From Oscillospiraceae bacterium (GTDB lineage Bacteria; Bacillota_A; Clostridia; Oscillospirales; Oscillospiraceae), in assembly GCA_902795095.1 (NCBI GenBank), contig CADBKB010000030.1, positions 1-14,662 on the forward strand: a stretch of 14,662 nucleotides of DNA, read 5' to 3'. The notes beneath the pieces were generated by a model. The model saw only the letters and a program-made list of their open reading frames with translations, made no database searches and was not told the DNA's origin. A program made the position numbers and the translations under genes. The stretch's first letter is position 1. Every line of letters begins with the position of its first letter. Shown here piece after piece: positions 5,305 through 13,263 of this stretch.

Positions 5305-6528
5305 TCACACATCCTTTGCGGAAAGATCCACCTGCCGGCGAAGGATGGAGAGCTCCGGCACGGGGCAGGGCAGCCGCATCAGAAACTCCATCTGCGGCAC
5401 CCGGGGCTCGGAGATCGGCGTCCCGTCGGGCAGAAGCATCTGCGGCGCGGTGAAGCACACCGGCCGGACGTCCGGCCCCACCAGTTCCAAGGCGTCGCCG
5501 GAGGAGAACTTGTTGCGCAGGCTCAGCTTTGCCAGACCGTCGGGCGTATGACCCGTGACCACGGCGCAGACCTGATACTCGCGGATATAGCGGGAATTGT
5601 CCACATACTGCCCCGGCTCGCCGTAAAAGAAGCCCGTGGAGTAGCGGCGGTGGGAGACCTTCTCCACCTCGTCGCGCCAGGCGGGATCCAGGGGGACGCC
5701 CGCGGCCGCGGCGTCGAGCCCGTGGCGGTAGGCCCCGGTGACGATGGCGGCGTAATAGGCGGATTTTGCCCGGCCCTCGATTTTCAGACAGTCCACAACG
5801 CCGAGCAGATCGTCCAGATGGTCGATCATGCACATGTCCCGGCTGTTCATGAGGAAGGTACCCTTTTCGTCCTCGAAGACGGGGAAGTACTCGCCGGGGC
5901 GTTTTTCCTCCATGAGGGCGTATTTGTAGCGGCAGGGCTGGGCGCAGGCGCCGCGCTGGGGATCGCGGCCGGTCATGTAGTTTGACAGCAGGCATCGGCC
6001 GGACCAGGATACGCACATGGCCCCGTGGCAGAAGACCTCCAGCTCCAGTCCGGCGGGCGCCTTTTCCCGGATCCCGCGGATCTCGGGCAGGCTCAGCTCC
6101 CGGGCCAGCACCACCCGTTTGGCGCCCAGCTCGTACCAGGCTTTGGCCGTCTCGTGATTGGTCACGGACACCTGGGTGGAGACGTGGCGCTGGCAGCGGG
6201 GCGCATAGCGCTCGGCCAGCCGCCAGGCGCCCAGATCCGCAATGATCAGCGCGTCCACGCCGATCTCGTTCAGCAGCTCCAGATGCGCCGGCAGGCGGGC
6301 GATCTCATCGTTCCGCGCCAGGGTGTTGACGGTCACATGGGTGCGCACGCCGTGGGCGTGGGCGTAGGCGACGGCCTCGGGCAGCTCCTCGGGGCTGAAA
6401 TTGCCCGCGAAGGAGCGCATGCCGAAGCTGGTGCCTGCCAGGTATACCGCGTCCGCGCCGTAGGCGACGGCCATGCGCAGCCGCTCCATATCTCCGGCGG
6501 GGGAGAGCAGTTCCGGCTTCTTTCTCAT
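5305..6528 (-). CDS. trhP: U32 family (TrhP/RlhA/UbiU-type) Fe-S enzyme, probable tRNA U34 hydroxylase
   Basis: The 407-residue protein belongs to the so-called peptidase U32 family, whose studied members (TrhP, RlhA, UbiU/V) are oxygen-independent hydroxylation factors with a 4Fe-4S cluster rather than confirmed proteases. It starts KPELLSPAGDMERLRMAV and keeps EVFCHGAMCVSWSGRCLLS. Cys172, 179, 195 and 233 match the spacing of the four cluster ligands of UbiU as I recall it; Cys167 and 199 are extra. The start ATG (6526-6528) overlaps the mltG stop in ATGA. Bacillus places two TrhP genes near mltG and ruvX, which favours tRNA 5-hydroxyuridine formation over the rRNA (RlhA) role. The exact substrate is inference. 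Confidence 0.8.
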   Translation of the reverse strand: MRKKPELLSPAGDMERLRMAVAYGADAVYLAGTSFGMRSFAGNFSPEELPEAVAYAHAHGVRTHVTVNTLARNDEIARLPAHLELLNEIGVDALIIADLGAWRLAERYAPRCQRHVSTQVSVTNHETAKAWYELGAKRVVLARELSLPEIRGIREKAPAGLELEVFCHGAMCVSWSGRCLLSNYMTGRDPQRGACAQPCRYKYALMEEKRPGEYFPVFEDEKGTFLMNSRDMCMIDHLDDLLGVVDCLKIEGRAKSAYYAAIVTGAYRHGLDAAAAGVPLDPAWRDEVEKVSHRRYSTGFFYGEPGQYVDNSRYIREYQVCAVVTGHTPDGLAKLSLRNKFSSGDALELVGPDVRPVCFTAPQMLLPDGTPISEPRVPQMEFLMRLPCPVPELSILRRQVDLSAKDV

Positions 6529-7877
6529 CGCTGGTTTCCGATATACTCGTCGCTGGCCAGGAATTCCTCGAATTCGTCCCAATCATTATAGAAATGGTTA
6601 AATCCGTCCACGCCGGTGGCGAAGTAATAATAGTCGGTGTCCTCGGGGTTCAGGGCGGCCTTGATGGCGTCCATGCCGGGGTTGTCGATGGGACCGGCGG
6701 GCAGGCCGGGATAGACGTAGGTGTTGTAGGGGCTGTCCAGATCGGTGTCGAATTCTCTGCCCATCTGATCGGCGGCATAGAACACCGTGGAGTCCATCTG
6801 CAGCAGGCGCAGACTCTCGCTGTTCAGTCGGTTGTACAGCAGCGAGGACATGATGGGCATTTCGTCCGCCACGGCGGCCTCCTCCTGCAGCATGGAGGCG
6901 ATGCACAGGATCTCGCGCACATTGTAGCCGATGGAGGCGATCCTGGCCTCCAGATTCTCGTCCAGGCGTTCGTCGAAGTTGGCCAGGAACTTGTCCAGCA
7001 CGACCTCGGGATCGTCCGTCAGATAGAATTCATAGGTATCCGGGAAGAGGAAGCCCTCCAGCCGGTTTTCGCTGCCATATTCCACATCTTCCAGGAAATC
7101 GTAGTCAAAGTCGTATTCGGCGGCGGTTTTTGCCAGATCCTCGGCTTTGCACACGCCCTCCTCCTCCAGCTGGGCGAAGATTTCAGCGCAGGTCTTGCCC
7201 TCAACGATGGTGACCGTGGTGGTCATGCGGTTGTAGGAGCCCTGCATGCCGCTGACAAGGGCGTGGTAGTCGTACTGGGTGTTGAGCTCGTACACGCCGG
7301 GGGAGACCTTCTCCGCCACATGGGAGTACTTTCCGTAGAGCTTGAACAGCCAGGGATAGTTGATCAGCCCTGCCCTGTGGAGTTTCTCGGTGATTTTATT
7401 CAGGTTGTCGCCCTCGCTGATGGAGACGGTGGCGGTGGAATCGCCCTTGGTCAGGGCCAGCACATCGTCGGCGCACAGCCAGGCGAATTTTGCGATGGTG
7501 ATGGCCGCGGCGGCCACCAGGGCGAAGTAGATCACGTTGCCGAATACGGACATGGCAAAGGAATCTCTGCGCTTGTGGCGGCGGCGATCGAGGCGGCGGC
7601 GGAAAAAGCCGGGCTTTTTGAATTTCCTGACGGGCGTCTGCGCCGGCGGCGTCTCCGGCGCCTCGGCGGGAGCGTTCAGCTCCGCCTCGGTGCGGTCGTA
7701 GGCGTCGTCAAAGTCGATGTCGAATGCTTCCTCGGATGCCGGCATGGGGGCCTCGACGGGGGCCGGCACAGGCTCGGGCAGGGGCGCGGGTGATTCTCCC
7801 CCCAGCTCCTGCTTCAGCTCCGCGATCAGCGCATCGATGTTTTCCGTGGCGTTGCTCGGATAGTTTTGATCAGCCAT
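6525..7877 (-). CDS. mltG: Endolytic transglycosylase MltG (YceG-like)
   Basis: MltG cleaves nascent peptidoglycan glycan strands at the membrane and sets their length. The 450-residue protein has an acidic, Pro/Ala-rich cytoplasmic N-terminus (1-85), a basic stretch (84-104), one TM helix (about 108-135), then the extracytoplasmic part. A LysM-like segment lies around 150-200, and the YceG catalytic domain carries GFLFPDTYEF (275-284). IASMLQEEA holds the expected catalytic Glu at 333, followed by NRL and GLPAGPIDNPG (391-401). The acidic N-terminal extension is longer than in E. coli MltG. I chose ATG 7875-7877, with AGAGGAG just upstream; an upstream start would overlap the DJ-1 gene. It overlaps the U32 gene by four bases. 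Confidence 0.93.
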   Translation of the reverse strand: MADQNYPSNATENIDALIAELKQELGGESPAPLPEPVPAPVEAPMPASEEAFDIDFDDAYDRTEAELNAPAEAPETPPAQTPVRKFKKPGFFRRRLDRRRHKRRDSFAMSVFGNVIYFALVAAAAITIAKFAWLCADDVLALTKGDSTATVSISEGDNLNKITEKLHRAGLINYPWLFKLYGKYSHVAEKVSPGVYELNTQYDYHALVSGMQGSYNRMTTTVTIVEGKTCAEIFAQLEEEGVCKAEDLAKTAAEYDFDYDFLEDVEYGSENRLEGFLFPDTYEFYLTDDPEVVLDKFLANFDERLDENLEARIASIGYNVREILCIASMLQEEAAVADEMPIMSSLLYNRLNSESLRLLQMDSTVFYAADQMGREFDTDLDSPYNTYVYPGLPAGPIDNPGMDAIKAALNPEDTDYYYFATGVDGFNHFYNDWDEFEEFLASDEYIGNQR

Positions 7878-7887
7878 GATGCTCCTC

Positions 7888-8445
7888 TTATTCCGGGCGG
7901 GCCAGCCGATAGACGAGCCCGTCATAGACCTTCTTTGCAGCTTCCTCGCCTCGCAGGGCGCGCACCAGCAGCAGGCCGAAGTCGATGGCCGTGCCGGGAC
8001 CGGCGCCGGTCAGCAGCCGGCCGTCCTGTACGGCGGCGGCGCCGGGCTGCATGTTCGCTTCGCCCATCTGCGTCTCCAGACCGGGATAGCAGGTGGCCTT
8101 TTTGCCGTCGGTGATTCCGAGCTTTGCCAGGATCGTGGGGGCGGCGCAGATGGCGGCCACCCAGCGGCCGTCCTGCCAGGCCCGGCGCACCGCCTCCAGG
8201 GCGGGCGGGCAGGCCAGGATGGAGTGCACGCCGCCCATGCCGCCGGGCAGGACGATCATTTCCATCTGCCCGGGATCCATCTGCTCGACGGTGAGATCGG
8301 CGCAGACGGTGATGCCGTGGCCGCCGGAGATCTCACGGCCGCCGAGGCCCACGAGCCGGACGTCGACGCCTGCTCTGCGCAGGATATCGCAGGGGGCGAT
8401 GGCCTCGGTCTCTTCAAATCCGTTGCCAAGAAGAATATATACCAT
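7888..8445 (-). CDS. DJ-1/PfpI (ThiJ) family protein
   Basis: This is a 185-residue member of the DJ-1/PfpI superfamily, whose members include deglycases or glyoxalases, chaperones and stress proteins. The nucleophile-elbow motif AAICAAP places the reactive Cys at 100. The partner glutamate is in GFEETEA (Glu14, equivalent to Glu18 of human DJ-1). The region GPGTAIDFGLLLVRAL near the C-terminus matches the DJ-1 helix GPGT..F. The ATG at 8443-8445 has GGAGGGA (8451-8457) inside the end of the tmk gene and lies two bases after its stop. mltG follows after ten bases. The exact activity cannot be read from the sequence. Confidence 0.92.
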   Translation of the reverse strand: MVYILLGNGFEETEAIAPCDILRRAGVDVRLVGLGGREISGGHGITVCADLTVEQMDPGQMEMIVLPGGMGGVHSILACPPALEAVRRAWQDGRWVAAICAAPTILAKLGITDGKKATCYPGLETQMGEANMQPGAAAVQDGRLLTGAGPGTAIDFGLLLVRALRGEEAAKKVYDGLVYRLARPE

Positions 8446-8447
8446 AG

Positions 8448-9116
8448 TTATCCCTCCAAACAGTTGGTTGCCAAGCAAAACACTTCCTCGTGGATGTCTT
8501 CGATGGTTCGCATGGCGCCGTCGCGGTCGCAGCGGACGATGCGCCAGCCGTAGAACTCGGCGGCCTGCTTGCCGGTCAGCCGGCAGGTGCGCAGATAGTC
8601 CAGGTCCTTTTCGTGGATATCGGCGTGGGTGTTGGTGGCGTGCTCGCGCTTGCGCATGAGCTGCTCGGTGAGCTCGATGGGCGCATCGAGATAAATCACA
8701 AGATCCGGCTTCGGCAGACCCATGAGGTCGAATTCCGTCTCATACAGCCACTGGTAGTACTTCATTCTGCGCTCCGGCGCCACCTTGCTGGCCTGGTGCA
8801 CCGCGTTGGAGGTGGTGTACCGGTCGCACAGCACCAGGCCGCCGGCCTCATAATAGTCTCCCCAGATTTTCTTGTATGACGCGTAGCGGTCCACCGCGTA
8901 AAAAATGGATGCGGCATAGGGATTGACGTCAGCGGGGGAGGATCCGAACTCGCCGCCCAGATACATGCGGATCAGGGCGGAGGAGGGCTCCTCGTACTGT
9001 GGGAATACCACGGTGCGGAAATCCCGACCCGCCGCGGCGAGGCGATCCTTGAGCAGGGAAAACTGGGTGGATTTTCCCACTCCGTCGGTGCCCTCGAGAA
9101 CGATGAGCTTACCCAT
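8448..9116 (-). CDS. tmk: Thymidylate kinase family protein (dTMP kinase)
   Basis: This enzyme phosphorylates dTMP to dTDP for DNA synthesis. In 222 residues it has the P-loop GTDGVGKST (9-17), the substrate-side motif FYAVDRYAS (72-80), CDRYTTSN (97-104) with the DR signature, and a basic LID-like stretch MRKREHATNTH (154-164). The sequence FPQYEEPSSALIRMYLGGEFG is of the divergent Clostridia Tmk-like type, so a canonical second tmk elsewhere is possible. The ATG at 9114-9116 has GGGGAGG eight bases upstream. It overlaps the tagA-like gene by eight bases and precedes the DJ-1 gene by two. Confidence 0.87.
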   Translation of the reverse strand: MGKLIVLEGTDGVGKSTQFSLLKDRLAAAGRDFRTVVFPQYEEPSSALIRMYLGGEFGSSPADVNPYAASIFYAVDRYASYKKIWGDYYEAGGLVLCDRYTTSNAVHQASKVAPERRMKYYQWLYETEFDLMGLPKPDLVIYLDAPIELTEQLMRKREHATNTHADIHEKDLDYLRTCRLTGKQAAEFYGWRIVRCDRDGAMRTIEDIHEEVFCLATNCLEG

Positions 9117-9843
9117 GGCTTTTTCCTCCCCGCAGCCGCCGCGCCAGCACCGCGAGCACGAATTTCGGCAGCCGCATCATCCGGCCGATGCGCTTGGGCT
9201 CCTTGATGAGGCGGTAAAGCCACTCAAGCTGCAGCCGGATCATCCAGTCCGGCGCCCGCTTGACCGTGCCCGCGAAGCCGTCGAGACTGCCGCCCAGGCC
9301 GATCATCAGGGGTACGGCCAGGTCGGCGCAGTGCGCGTGCATGAAGATCTCCTGCTTCGGCGCGCCGAGGCAGCCGAACAGGGCGTCGGGCTTTGCGGCG
9401 TTGATTTTTTCGATCACCGGCGCCTCATCCCTGAAGTATCCGTCCGCCGTGCCGCAGATGCACAGGCCCGGGTGCTTTTTTATCATGTTTTCCGCGGCCT
9501 TCTCCGCGATCCCGGGCTTGCCGCCCAGCAGATACAGCCGCTTGCCGGTCTCGGCCAGAATACCCAGCAGATTTGCGCTGAAGTCGATGCCGGCCACCTT
9601 CTGCTTCAAGGGGGTGCCCAGCAGCTTTGCGCCCAGCACCGTGCCCGCCCCGTCGGGCAGGACGAGGGCGGCGCCGTTCAGAATGGCGCGGAAGGCTTCG
9701 TCGTGCATGGCCTCGTAGACGATTTCCGCGTTGGGGGTCACGCAGTAGGCAGGGCCCGGCTGGGCCAGGAGCGTTTTGGCCCGCTCCAGGGCCTCGTCCA
9801 TTGTGACGTTGTCAAAGCCAACGCCCATCACGTCAATTCTCAT
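9109..9843 (-). CDS. WecG/TagA/CpsF family glycosyltransferase
   Basis: Members (GT26) add N-acetylmannosamine or a related sugar to undecaprenyl-linked GlcNAc, starting wall teichoic acid or capsule/ECA linkage units at the inner face of the membrane. Visible motifs are TPNAEIV (36-42), LPDGAG with the expected catalytic Asp64 (62-67), YLLGGKPG (104-111) and GCLGAPKQEIF (157-167). A basic, amphipathic C-terminus (about 200-240) is typical of membrane association in TagA. I chose the ATG at 9841-9843 because GAGGGAG lies upstream and the product begins MRIDVMGVGFDN. The ATG at 9855, four codons earlier, is one base after the ybaK stop and is possible. No other wall-polymer genes are nearby, so the sugar acceptor is unknown. 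Confidence 0.9.
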   Translation of the reverse strand: MRIDVMGVGFDNVTMDEALERAKTLLAQPGPAYCVTPNAEIVYEAMHDEAFRAILNGAALVLPDGAGTVLGAKLLGTPLKQKVAGIDFSANLLGILAETGKRLYLLGGKPGIAEKAAENMIKKHPGLCICGTADGYFRDEAPVIEKINAAKPDALFGCLGAPKQEIFMHAHCADLAVPLMIGLGGSLDGFAGTVKRAPDWMIRLQLEWLYRLIKEPKRIGRMMRLPKFVLAVLARRLRGGKSHG

Positions 9844-9856
9844 AGGCTCCCTCATA

Positions 9857-10327
9857 TCATTCGATCAGATCGGCCGGCGTCATGCGGCAGTAGTCGATGA
9901 GCGCGTCCGGGCTGAGCAGCATCTGCACGCCCCGGGCTCCGGCGCTCACGCCGATTTCGTCGTATACGACGGCGGCCTCTTCAATATAGGTGGGATACTG
10001 CTTCTTCATGCCCACGGGGCTGCACCCGCCGCGGATATAGCCCGTCAGGCCCAGAAGCTCGCGGACGTGGATCATTTCCACCTTTTTGTTGCGGGAGATC
10101 TTCGCCGCCTTCTTGAGGTCGAGCTCACAGCACACTGGAATGCAGAAAACGCATATGCCGGTCTTGTCGCCCCGGGCCACAAGGGTCTTGAAGATCTGTT
10201 CCGGCGGCATGCCCAATTCTTCGGCGGCGTGCATGCCGCTGAGATCGGATTCATCCACGGCGTATTCCTGCACGCGAATGGGAATGCCCGCCTGTTCCAT
10301 CAGCCGCATGGCGTTGGTTTTTGTCAA
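9857..10327 (-). CDS. ybaK: Cys-tRNA(Pro)/Cys-tRNA(Cys) deacylase YbaK
   Basis: YbaK hydrolyses Cys-tRNA(Pro) made by mistake by prolyl-tRNA synthetase, acting in trans. The 156-residue protein has IFKTLVARG with the expected catalytic Lys47 and GYIRGGCSPVGMKK (96-109), close to the GYLVGGISPLGQKK of E. coli YbaK. The start codon is TTG (10325-10327), with GGAGGGA five to six bases upstream, and gives MTKTNAMRLMEQAGI. It is the first gene of the seven-gene minus-strand unit and is read from the promoter at 10378-10406. A divergent neighbour encodes another protein of the same superfamily. Confidence 0.93.
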   Translation of the reverse strand: MTKTNAMRLMEQAGIPIRVQEYAVDESDLSGMHAAEELGMPPEQIFKTLVARGDKTGICVFCIPVCCELDLKKAAKISRNKKVEMIHVRELLGLTGYIRGGCSPVGMKKQYPTYIEEAAVVYDEIGVSAGARGVQMLLSPDALIDYCRMTPADLIE

Positions 10328-10377
10328 GGCGATCCCTCCCGGTCAAAGCGCGCGGACGCGCATGATAATCCATGATC

Positions 10378-10406
10378 ATTATACAGCATATGTCAACCGG
10401 TTGCAA
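10378..10406 (-). promoter_or_regulatory. Sigma-A promoter of the ybaK operon
   Basis: Minus strand: -35 TTGCAA (10401-10406), exactly 17 bases, then a perfect -10 TATAAT (10378-10383). Transcription would start near 10371, about 45 bases before the TTG start. The -35 hexamer is its own reverse complement and is also the -35 of the divergent plus-strand promoter. A TTGACA at 10391-10396 has no good -10 at 17 bases. Confidence 0.82.
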
Positions 10407-10429
10407 TTCCCGTCGAAGCGTGATATCAT
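10401..10429 (+). promoter_or_regulatory. Sigma-A promoter of the second YbaK-like gene and fumC
   Basis: Plus strand: -35 TTGCAA (10401-10406), exactly 17 bases, then -10 TATCAT (10424-10429). Transcription would start near 10436, about 26 bases before the GTG start. It shares its -35 hexamer with the ybaK promoter on the other strand. Confidence 0.8.
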
Positions 10430-10461
10430 TTGAACATTACAGAAAAAAGGGGAGATCATCC

Positions 10462-10940
10462 GTGTCGATCGACAAGGTAAAGGCCTATTTTGAACCCTTT
10501 GGCATGACCTCGCGCATCCTGGAGATGGAGCTGTCCTCCGCGACAGTGGAGCTGGCCGCCCTGGCCGTGGGCGTGGAGGGCGCACGCATCGCGAAGACCC
10601 TCTCGTTCCTCACGAAGCAGGGCCCCATCCTGGTTGTGGTGGCCGGCGACGCCAAGGTGGACAACAGCAAGTACAAGCATACCTTCGGTCAGAAGGCGGC
10701 CATGCTCAAGTTCGACGAGGTGGAGGCGCTGATCGGCCACGCCGTGGGCGGCGTGTGTCCCTTTGCCGTCAATGATGGCGTCAAAACCTATCTGGATGAA
10801 TCCCTCAAACGGTTTGACACGGTGTATCCCGCCTGCGGCAGCGGCAATTCCGCCATCGAGCTGACGATCCCGGAGCTTGAGCGGTTTTCGCAGAATTTTG
10901 AAGGCTGGGTCAACGTGACCAAGGGATGGGAGGAAGCGTG

Positions 10941-10941
<1 letters not shown>
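10462..10941 (+). CDS. YbaK/EbsC family aminoacyl-tRNA deacylase-like protein
   Basis: This 159-residue protein belongs to the YbaK/ProRS-INS superfamily of trans-editing deacylases. Visible marks are RIAKTLSFL with Lys45 at the position of the catalytic lysine, and [24 protein letters not shown] (around 92-115), the counterpart of the GxxxGGxxP loop. It differs clearly from the divergent ybaK product, so the two may edit different mischarged tRNAs; the substrate is not predictable by eye. The start is GTG (10462-10464) with GGGGAG seven bases upstream; the frame is open upstream but runs through the promoter. Its TGA overlaps the fumC ATG by one base. Confidence 0.9.
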
Positions 10942-12308
<1,367 letters not shown>

Positions 12309-12313
12309 AAAGT

Positions 12314-12499
12314 TTGCGCTGGCAGCATTGCCTAACCCATCCATTCAAGGACGTGAAAGAAGGAGCTTATTACTATAATGCGGTGCTCTGGGCGGTGGAG
12401 AACGGCATCACTACCGGAACTTCAGCCACCACCTTCAGCCCGGACGCAAGCTGCACCAGAGGTCAGATCGTTACCTTCCTCTACCGTGCCGTAGCATGA
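12314..12499 (+). pseudogene. S-layer homology (SLH) domain fragment, probable gene remnant
   Basis: The frame encodes one nearly complete SLH repeat: PFKDVKEGAYYYNAVLWAVE, then NGITTGTSATTFSPDASCTRG, then QIVTFLYRAVA and a stop. SLH domains bind pyruvylated cell-wall polymers and normally come in threes on large exported proteins. Here there is no signal peptide, no proper start (only a TTG at 12314 with no Shine-Dalgarno) and no upstream coding part, since the fumC stop is five bases away. The likely reading is the last SLH repeat of a lost surface protein, left by a deletion or recombination whose junction lies near 12309-12340. A real 52-61 residue protein read through from fumC cannot be excluded. 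Confidence 0.8.
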
Positions 12500-12578
12500 A
12501 AGGTCCGTTTCTGGCAGCGGGGTTTGCGGCTTCCTGCGCGATCGCCGCGAAAACACCGTCTGATTGAGAACGAAACAG

Positions 12579-12610
12579 AAACCAGCCCTCTTTTGGGGGC
12601 TGGTTTTTTT
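12579..12610 (+). terminator. Intrinsic terminator after fumC and the SLH remnant
   Basis: AACCAGCCC (12580-12588) pairs with GGGCTGGTT (12597-12605) around an eight-base loop, and a run of seven T follows (12604-12610). It closes the deacylase-fumC transcript and probably once ended the SLH-protein gene. The bases between the SLH stop and this stem (12500-12578) show no gene. Confidence 0.92.
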
Positions 12611-12660
12611 GCAAACTGCCTGTTTTATTTTACAGAGGTCGCCCAATCGCCCCGCAAATG

Positions 12661-12697
12661 TGCTATACTGAATGCAGACATACCTGCGCAAAGGTAT
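12661..12697 (+). promoter_or_regulatory. Extended -10 promoter and dyad upstream of the sigma gene
   Basis: TGCTATACT gives an extended -10 (TATACT at 12664-12669) without a clear -35. Just downstream, ATACCT (12680-12685) and AGGTAT (12692-12697) form a perfect dyad with a six-base GCGCAA spacer, about +4 to +22 relative to a start near 12676, a typical repressor-operator position. A second extended -10-like word, TGTTATATA (12739-12747), lies closer to the gene. The rest of 12611-12795 holds no gene I can support. Confidence 0.45.
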
Positions 12698-12795
12698 AAA
12701 AAGATTTGTCCGGCGTACAACATTTTATGCCTGTAAATTGTTATATAGGCAGAAGGCGAGTCAACGTCTTCCAAAACTGGGAGATCTCCGGAGTT

Positions 12796-13263
12796 ATGAT
12801 ACAAGAAGAACTGCTGCAGGTGGTGGAGGCAAATATGCCCTCAATGTATCGTCTGGCCTACAGCTACTGCTTGAACCGCGCGGACGCGGAGGATGTGGTG
12901 CAGGAGGTTTTTGTGGCGTACCTGCAGCATCCGCCCCAATGCAGCGGACCCGAGCAGCTGCGCTCCTGGCTGATGACGTCCACCGCCAACAAGTGCAAAA
13001 ATCTGCTCAACAGCGGGTGGCACCGGAAGACACTGCCCCTGGAGGACGTCCACGCTTCGCCGGATCACCGCGACGAGGTGCTCGAGGTACACACTGCCCT
13101 GGGAAAGCTTCCGCCGAAGCTGCGTGGCGTCGTACATCTATTCTATTTTGAGAGCATGCCGATCCGGCAGATCGCCGATCTGCTGAATCTGTCTGAGACT
13201 GCTGTGAGATCCAGGCTGTTTCAGGCGCGAAAACAGCTCAAAAAGCTGCTGGGAGGTGCGTAA
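12796..13263 (+). CDS. ECF-type (sigma-70 family) RNA polymerase sigma factor
   Basis: This is a 155-residue alternative sigma factor that would direct RNA polymerase to a small regulon, usually one that answers an envelope signal. Region 2 is at about 15-75 (MYRLAYSYCLNRADAEDVVQEVFVAYL, with the polymerase-binding DAEDVVQEVF core). Region 4 is at about 98-150 (LGKLPPKLRGVVHLFYFE, then the helix-turn-helix IRQIADLLNLSETAVRSRLFQARKQL). I chose the ATG at 12796 because the MIQEELLQVVEANM start fits the family, although GGAG is only two bases upstream. An ATG at 12835 with GGTGGAGG has better spacing but would cut region 2 short. The stop overlaps the next start by one base (TAATG), suggesting coupled expression. 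Confidence 0.9.
   Translation: MIQEELLQVVEANMPSMYRLAYSYCLNRADAEDVVQEVFVAYLQHPPQCSGPEQLRSWLMTSTANKCKNLLNSGWHRKTLPLEDVHASPDHRDEVLEVHTALGKLPPKLRGVVHLFYFESMPIRQIADLLNLSETAVRSRLFQARKQLKKLLGGA

Noticed and set aside
5303..6016. In-frame upstream extension of the two-TM gene on the minus strand, giving a 400-residue reading frame
   Set aside because: It lies out of frame inside the U32 gene, its translation is Arg/Pro/Gly-rich noise, and a good start exists at 5302.
6594..7793. Long plus-strand frame of 399 residues opposite mltG
   Set aside because: Val/Gly/His-rich product typical of the antisense of GC-rich codons, no ribosome binding site, and mltG on the other strand has clear family motifs.
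10391..10396. TTGACA on the minus strand as -35 of ybaK
   Set aside because: It is only seven bases from TATAAT and has no -10 at 16-18 bases; TTGCAA at 17 bases fits better.
12422..12691. Minus-strand frame of 89 residues opposite the SLH remnant
   Set aside because: It runs across a terminator and has no ribosome binding site or recognisable motif.
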